NCBI GenBank assembly: GCA_963805925.1
Contig: CAWDWB010000010.1
Span: forward strand, 1-64,000
Length of the DNA stretch: 64,000 bases
Reading direction: 5' to 3'
From: CAMPKL01 sp963805925
GTDB taxonomy: Bacteria > Acidobacteriota > Terriglobia > Bryobacterales > UBA6623
Below the pieces are notes generated by a model that saw only the letters and a list, made by a program, of their open reading frames with translations, had not been told where the DNA came from and searched no databases. Within the stretch, counting starts at the first letter, position 1; every line of letters starts with the position of its first letter. This document shows positions 59,687-64,000 of the stretch, one piece after another. A program made the position numbers and the translations under genes.

Positions 59687-60252
59687 GATCGCGGACCGCA
59701 GGCAACCCTGAATCCCCCAGAATATTTGGACCCCCATGCTATACCTGAATTAGAAGATCCCTGGTTGTTCCGGACACGGCCAGGGGCTCCACTGCAGTGG
59801 GAACAGTGTCGGGGGCGCGCGGTCAAGGCCAGACGAGCCGCAGCGTAAGAGCGAAACAGAAACTAGGGTCGACCCAAAGACATCTCCGGTTCCCCGCTTG
59901 GAAGGGAATCCGACCTGCGTCCCAAAGGGCTCCTCATCTGAGGGGCCCTTTGGGCGTTTGGCCCTCAATTGACCAACTTCGCCAAATCCGGCGCCCAACG
60001 TCCCTTCGCAATGCCAAACTGCGTCCTGCTCGAACGCATAAGCCGTTCGTCCCGAAATGTCTGATCAACCTCGCCGCGAATGGGGTGCGTCCCACGTTCT
60101 CAACAACTTAGACCGTTTCACCCCGGAAAAACGCGGACAACTGCGGACAATCGCGGACAAAATTGACACGACGGCGGCCTTTCGCGGCCAGCGGCAGCCA
60201 ATTCGAACCCCCTAAAGGTCAACTCCAGACACGCCGGGACACGGTTTTGTCC
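59687..60252. other. Intergenic region with hairpin and short tandem repeats
   Basis: No gene is supported in these 566 bases. CCCAAAGGGCTCCTC...GAGGGGCCCTTTGGG at 59921-59953 is a large stem-loop with one mismatch. Three 10-bp units lie at 60131-60160. Near 60200 a GGTTCGAAT on the minus strand recalls a tRNA T-loop, but no stem pairs around it. The stretch separates mobile debris from the PSD1 gene and could be an old integration boundary. Confidence 0.5.
60131..60160. repeat. Three tandem 10-bp units (NNGCGGACAA-type)
   Basis: ACGCGGACAA, CTGCGGACAA and TCGCGGACAA follow one another without spacing: eight of ten positions are invariant and the period is close to one helical turn. Spacing of this type suits cooperative protein binding, for example at an integration or regulatory site. 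It lies 93 bases beyond the stop of the PSD1 gene. Confidence 0.55.
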
Positions 60253-62604
60253 TCAATGGAAGTAAATCAGCTCGTTCGAACCCAGCAGCGCCTGGGCGTA
60301 CTCTTCCCAAGGTTCGTGACCGATTTCAGTCTTCCGTTGCTTGAGGAAAGCTAAACCCAAGTCGACTTCCTTCTCGGTCGCGTCGCGGCTGAACGTGCGG
60401 CGGTACATCGCCTCAATGCGCGCCGCGTCGTCGGCGACGCCCGAGTCCAGAGCGGCAAGACTCGCGGCTTGCCGCTCCATCCAGTCGCTGTTCATGACGA
60501 ACAGTTGCTGCAGCGGAGTGGTGGTCTCTTGCCGTTGCGGCTGGTGCTGCGAGGCGTCCGGGAAATCGTAAAGCTGCAGCATCGGGTTCAAGGCGCTGCG
60601 GCGAATCTCGGAGTAGACCGTGCGCCGCGATACTTCGCCCGTGGCGCTATCGGAGGGACCGCCCATCGCCAGGTCTAGTTCTCCCGAAGCCTGAATGATC
60701 GAGTCGCGCCAGACTTCGACGTCCAAGCGGCGCGGCGTCAGGCGCCACATCCACTGGTTCGTCGGGTCAGCCGTGTCGGCGTCTTCGCGCAGGCGGCTGG
60801 ACTGCATGTACGTGGCCGACAGCATGATCTCCTTGTGCAACCACTTCAACGACCAGCCGTTCTCGACGAAGCGCGCCGCCAGGTCTTCGAGCAAGTCGGG
60901 ATGCGTCGGCTTCTGGCCCTGCGTTCCGAAGTCGGAGGGAGTGCCGACGATGTAGGTCCCGAAGTGGTGTCCCCAAACGCGATTCACCCAAACGCGCGCG
61001 GCGAGCGGGCCGGCCCGGCCGACGATGTTGTCCGCTAGTTCCAAACGCCCCGCGCCTTGCTTGTAGGGTTCCGGCTTGCCGTCGGAGAACACTTCGAGGA
61101 ATCGCCGCGGAACGATCTCGCCGGTGTTGGCTACGTTGCCGCGAATGAAGATCGGCAGGTCGCGCGGCTGTCCGGGGCGAACATCGATCCAAGTGACGGT
61201 CGGCGTGTTGCCGTCGATCCAGATGCCGGCGTCGATCACCGCGTGGGTCATCGGCGTGGGGTCCTTGCTGAGTTCCTCTTGCAAGGACTTCACGTCTTCG
61301 CGCATCTTGGCGACGATCGGGTGGACTTCCGGGGCGATGGTGTCGAGTTCGCCGAGGTTGCCGAGTTGACCTTTCTCGCGCACCAGACGTTCGTAGTCCC
61401 AGACCAACTTGTCGGCTTTGGCGGGGTCCATCGCGACGATGGGACGTTTGACCAAGCGCAAGCTGGCGAAGACTCCGGCCATGGCGTAGTAGTCTTTGTT
61501 GGTGATCGGATCGAACTTGTGATCGTGGCAACGCGCGCAAGCGACCGTCATGCCCAGCAAGCCGCGGGACACGGCATCGAGGCGTTCATCCCACTCGTCG
61601 CTGGCCAGCGTCTCGGTGACGTCGCGCGAGATGCGCGGGTCTTTGTGATAGATCGGCGAATTGCCGATGTATCCCAGCGCGCGCATGTCGTCGGGCTTGA
61701 AGCCAGGCATCAAGTCCGCCGCGAATTGCATACGGATGAACTGGTTGTAAGGGATGTCTTTGTTGACCGCTTCAATCACCCAATCGCGATAACGCCAGGC
61801 AAAAGGATGCGGCTGGTTCGTCGATTCGCGCGTCGGATGATCTTCGGCCCAACGGGCGACGTCGAGCCAGTGACGTCCCCAACGCTCGCCGTAGCGCGGC
61901 GAGGCAAGCAGGCGGTCGATCAATTTCTCGTAGGCGTCGGGATCCGTATCCTTGGCGAACGCTTCGATCTCTTCATACGTCGGCGGCAGACCGATCAGAT
62001 CGTCGTAGGCGCGTCGGATGAGCGTACGTTTGTCGGCCTGGGGCGAAGGTTGCAGGCCATTCTCTTCGAGCTTGGCTAAGACGAAGGGGTCGATCTTGCG
62101 TTGCGACCAGCCCTGGCGCTTCGGTTGCGGCGCGAGGACTTCGTGCAGCGGCTGGAAGGCCCACCACTTGCGGCCTTCGGCGATCGGCGTGCCGGGGCCG
62201 TTCTGTTTCTTCTTGGCCGGCGGCCCGGCCGCAGCCTTTTGTTCAACGCGCGGATCGACGGCGCCGTTCTGGATCCAAGTGCGGAAGTCGGCGATGACCG
62301 CTTCGGAAAGCTTGCCGGTGGGCGGCATCTTCAACGCCGCATCTTTGTAGGTCAGCGCTTCGACGATCAGACTGTTGTCGGGATCTCCGGCTGTGAGAAC
62401 CGGACCGGAAGCGCCGCCGGTCAGCATGCCTTCGCGCGAGTCAAGGCGCAAGCCGCCCATAGGCTTGTCGAGGCTAGACGAGTGGCACATGACGCACTTC
62501 TCGACCAGCACCGGGCGAATATTGCTCTCGAAGAACTCGGCGTTCTGCGCAGCGAGAGAGCCGGCGGCGAATGCGCCAACGAGGAGAACCAACAGCGGGC
62601 GCAT
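60253..62604 (-). CDS. PSD1 cytochrome-c / DUF1549 / DUF1553 secreted protein (copy B)
   Basis: This 783-residue protein is a paralogue of the 24331 gene. Signal peptide MRPLLVLLVGAFAAGSLAAQ; haem motif CVMCH (Cys37, Cys40, His41); PSCyt1 part GLRLDSREGMLTGGASGPVL; DUF1549 with AYDDLIGLPPTYEEIEAFAK and PRYGERWGRHWLDVARWAED; a second CARCH in TVACARCHDHKFDPI; DUF1553 with LAARVWVNRVWGHHFGTYIV. It starts at the ATG overlapping the DUF1501 stop (TAATG), so it is the second gene of the pair, whereas copy A is the first. The exact role is unknown. Confidence 0.93.
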   Translation of the reverse strand: MRPLLVLLVGAFAAGSLAAQNAEFFESNIRPVLVEKCVMCHSSSLDKPMGGLRLDSREGMLTGGASGPVLTAGDPDNSLIVEALTYKDAALKMPPTGKLSEAVIADFRTWIQNGAVDPRVEQKAAAGPPAKKKQNGPGTPIAEGRKWWAFQPLHEVLAPQPKRQGWSQRKIDPFVLAKLEENGLQPSPQADKRTLIRRAYDDLIGLPPTYEEIEAFAKDTDPDAYEKLIDRLLASPRYGERWGRHWLDVARWAEDHPTRESTNQPHPFAWRYRDWVIEAVNKDIPYNQFIRMQFAADLMPGFKPDDMRALGYIGNSPIYHKDPRISRDVTETLASDEWDERLDAVSRGLLGMTVACARCHDHKFDPITNKDYYAMAGVFASLRLVKRPIVAMDPAKADKLVWDYERLVREKGQLGNLGELDTIAPEVHPIVAKMREDVKSLQEELSKDPTPMTHAVIDAGIWIDGNTPTVTWIDVRPGQPRDLPIFIRGNVANTGEIVPRRFLEVFSDGKPEPYKQGAGRLELADNIVGRAGPLAARVWVNRVWGHHFGTYIVGTPSDFGTQGQKPTHPDLLEDLAARFVENGWSLKWLHKEIMLSATYMQSSRLREDADTADPTNQWMWRLTPRRLDVEVWRDSIIQASGELDLAMGGPSDSATGEVSRRTVYSEIRRSALNPMLQLYDFPDASQHQPQRQETTTPLQQLFVMNSDWMERQAASLAALDSGVADDAARIEAMYRRTFSRDATEKEVDLGLAFLKQRKTEIGHEPWEEYAQALLGSNELIYFH

Positions 62605-63995
62605 TAAGCCAACAACTCCTTCACGACGATTCCTTCGACGTCGGTGAGCCGGAAGTCGCGTCCGGCGTAGCGGTAGGTCAGGCGCGTATGGTCGAAGCCG
62701 ACCTGATTCAAGATCGTCGCGTGCAGGTCGTGAATGCTGACGCGATTCTCGACCGCCTGGAAGCCGAAGTCATCCGTCGCGCCGTAAGTCATGCCGCCCT
62801 TCACGCCGCCGCCGGCCATCCACATGGTGAAGCCGTAGGGGTTGTGGTCGCGGCCGTCACCGGCTTCGGAGACCGGAGTGCGTCCGAACTCGCCGCCCCA
62901 TACGACCAAGGTCTCTTCCAGCAGGCCGCGGCGTTTGAGATCGCGCAGCAGAGCGGCCGAGGCGCGGTCCATGTCAGGGCAGCGTCCGCGCAGATTGTTG
63001 TTGAGGTCTTTGTGGTCGTCCCAGGGCTGTCCAGGGCCGTAGTAGATGTGCGTGTAGCGAACGCCTTGTTCGACCAGGCGGCGGGCTAGCAAACAACCGT
63101 TGGCGAAGGGCGTCGTGCCGTACTCTTCGCGAATACTCTCGGGCTCGTTGCGGACGTCGAAGACGTCGAGCGCCTCGAACTGCATGCGGTAGGCGGTTTC
63201 CATCGCTTGGATGCGCGCGTCCAGGAAGGCGTCTTGACCGATCGCGTCGTGATGCTGCTGGTTGATGGCTCCGAGTAGGTCGAGTTGTTCGCGCTGGGCC
63301 TTGGCGTCGAGATGGGTGTTCCGCAGATAACGGATCATCTTCTCGGGATCGACTTCGCTGTTATCGAAGTGCGTGCCTTGGTGCTCGGCGGGTAAGAAGC
63401 CGGAACGCCACATGCTGCTGCCGCCGTTTCCAGGGCTGAGCACGACGAAGCCGGGTAAGTTCTCGTTTTCGCTGCCGAGGCCGTAGGAAAGCCAAGCGCC
63501 GAGCGTCGGCCGCGTCGAGGCGATGTTGCCCGAGTGGATCAGGTTCTTGGCAGGCGTGTGCGTCGGGTTGAACGTATACATCGAGCGGATGACGCACATG
63601 TCATCCACAGTGCCGGCCAACTCGGGCAATAGCTCGCTGACTTCCGTGCCGCTCTGGCCGTGCTTCTTGAACTCAAACGGCGAGGGCAGCAAGCCGCCGG
63701 TCATGCGTTCGGTGCGCAGGTCGACCGAGTCAGGCCGCTGGCCTTGGTACTTGAGCAGGTCGGGCTTCGGGTCGAACATATCCATGTGCGACGGTCCGCC
63801 GGTCATGAACAGGAAGATGACGTGCTTGGCCTTGGGCGCGAAGTGCGGGCCGATCGGCGTGGTCGCGGCGCTCGCCAGCGTGGGGCTGAGCATTCCGGCG
63901 AGACCAACGGCGCCGAACCCTCCGCAGAGGGATTGGACAAACGCGCGGCGGCTTTGAGGCGGGGGAGAAAATCCGGGAAATGATGGACGCGGCAT
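62604..63995 (-). CDS. DUF1501 (sulfatase-superfamily-like) protein (copy B)
   Basis: This 463-residue protein starts at ATG 63995, five bases from the window edge, so the promoter is outside. A twin-arginine signal (QSRRAFVQSLCGGFGAVGLA) precedes VIFLFMTGGPSHMDMFDPKP, VVWGGEFGRTPVSEAGDGRD and HNPYGFTMWMAGGGVKGGMT, then IHDLHATILNQVGFDHTRLT. These are the DUF1501 landmarks and align in order with copy A. It is translationally coupled to the downstream PSD1 gene. Tat export implies folding before export, perhaps with a metal centre. Confidence 0.92.
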   Translation of the reverse strand: MPRPSFPGFSPPPQSRRAFVQSLCGGFGAVGLAGMLSPTLASAATTPIGPHFAPKAKHVIFLFMTGGPSHMDMFDPKPDLLKYQGQRPDSVDLRTERMTGGLLPSPFEFKKHGQSGTEVSELLPELAGTVDDMCVIRSMYTFNPTHTPAKNLIHSGNIASTRPTLGAWLSYGLGSENENLPGFVVLSPGNGGSSMWRSGFLPAEHQGTHFDNSEVDPEKMIRYLRNTHLDAKAQREQLDLLGAINQQHHDAIGQDAFLDARIQAMETAYRMQFEALDVFDVRNEPESIREEYGTTPFANGCLLARRLVEQGVRYTHIYYGPGQPWDDHKDLNNNLRGRCPDMDRASAALLRDLKRRGLLEETLVVWGGEFGRTPVSEAGDGRDHNPYGFTMWMAGGGVKGGMTYGATDDFGFQAVENRVSIHDLHATILNQVGFDHTRLTYRYAGRDFRLTDVEGIVVKELLA

Positions 63996-64000
63996 GGTTT

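Noticed and set aside
60180..60225. Possible tRNA gene or tRNA 3' end (GGTTCGAAT on the minus strand)
   Set aside because: The bases around the T-loop-like heptamer do not pair into a T-stem, and no anticodon or acceptor arm can be drawn.
1..64000. CRISPR array or rRNA operon
   Set aside because: No run of regularly spaced direct repeats with unique spacers and no rRNA-like conserved stretch was seen; the tandem repeats at 60131 have no spacers.

Overview
The window looks like a chromosomal segment of a GC-rich Acidobacteriota bacterium, most likely of the Solibacter/Bryobacterales group. This is inferred from gene content: an Oar-like TonB-dependent barrel, several VWFA-related secreted proteins, TPR proteins, a DUF6677-type membrane protein, and two loci pairing a PSD1/DUF1549/DUF1553 cytochrome protein with a DUF1501 protein (a pairing shared by Planctomycetes and Solibacter-like Acidobacteria). 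No 16S rRNA or tRNA gene was seen, so the assignment is not phylogenetic.

Layout. 1-4.85 kb is accessory and decayed: a frameshifted TonB-C-terminal-domain gene, an IS110 transposase wreck, an intact REP-associated tyrosine transposase (RAYT) between inverted repeats, a broken HEFGH-containing tail followed at once by a broken small membrane protein gene, and a dead IS200-like transposase between hairpin arrays. 4.85-37.2 kb is mostly ordinary chromosome: ornithine aminotransferase, NTF2-like proteins, an M36 fungalysin-type protease, DUF167 plus an M24 peptidase, the TonB-type barrel plus a VWA protein, NAD(P) glutamate dehydrogenase, a hybrid histidine kinase, glycosyltransferases, a Gfo/Idh/MocA oxidoreductase, the first PSD1-DUF1501 pair, a zinc metallopeptidase, a SASA esterase, an aldo/keto reductase, a membrane MutS-like ATPase, MsrA/MsrB, a LysE exporter, a monohaem cytochrome c and a cupin. 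One gene here, a pyridoxamine-oxidase-like protein, carries an in-frame amber codon. 37.2-43.3 kb is a heavy-metal RND efflux operon (His-rich secreted protein, TolC-like, adaptor, CusA/CzcA-like pump).

43.3-51.4 kb is the most unusual part. Two 3' gene remnants abut back to back. They are followed by a Sel1 gene and a tandem family array: VWA copy 1, gene X, VWA copy 2, an X-like head, TPR1, TPR2, TPR3 and an X tail. Only TPR2 is clearly intact; the others carry frameshifts, substitutions or truncations. 51.4-57.4 kb returns to normal genes: a cupin, an outer-membrane protein, a RegA/RegB-type redox two-component pair (RegA frameshifted) with a DUF1003 gene, and a large secreted protein of unknown function. 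57.4-60.2 kb is again mobile debris: a MITE-like 183-bp element whose ends match the RAYT flanks at 2 kb, a RAYT C-terminal fragment, a 66-bp IS110 scrap and a RAYT that has lost both catalytic motifs. The window ends with the second DUF1501-PSD1 pair, in the opposite gene order to the first.

Frameshifts cluster in these accessory stretches, while long genes of 770-1029 codons are intact. That favours real decay over random read error, although single-base indels in a draft assembly cannot be excluded from sequence alone.
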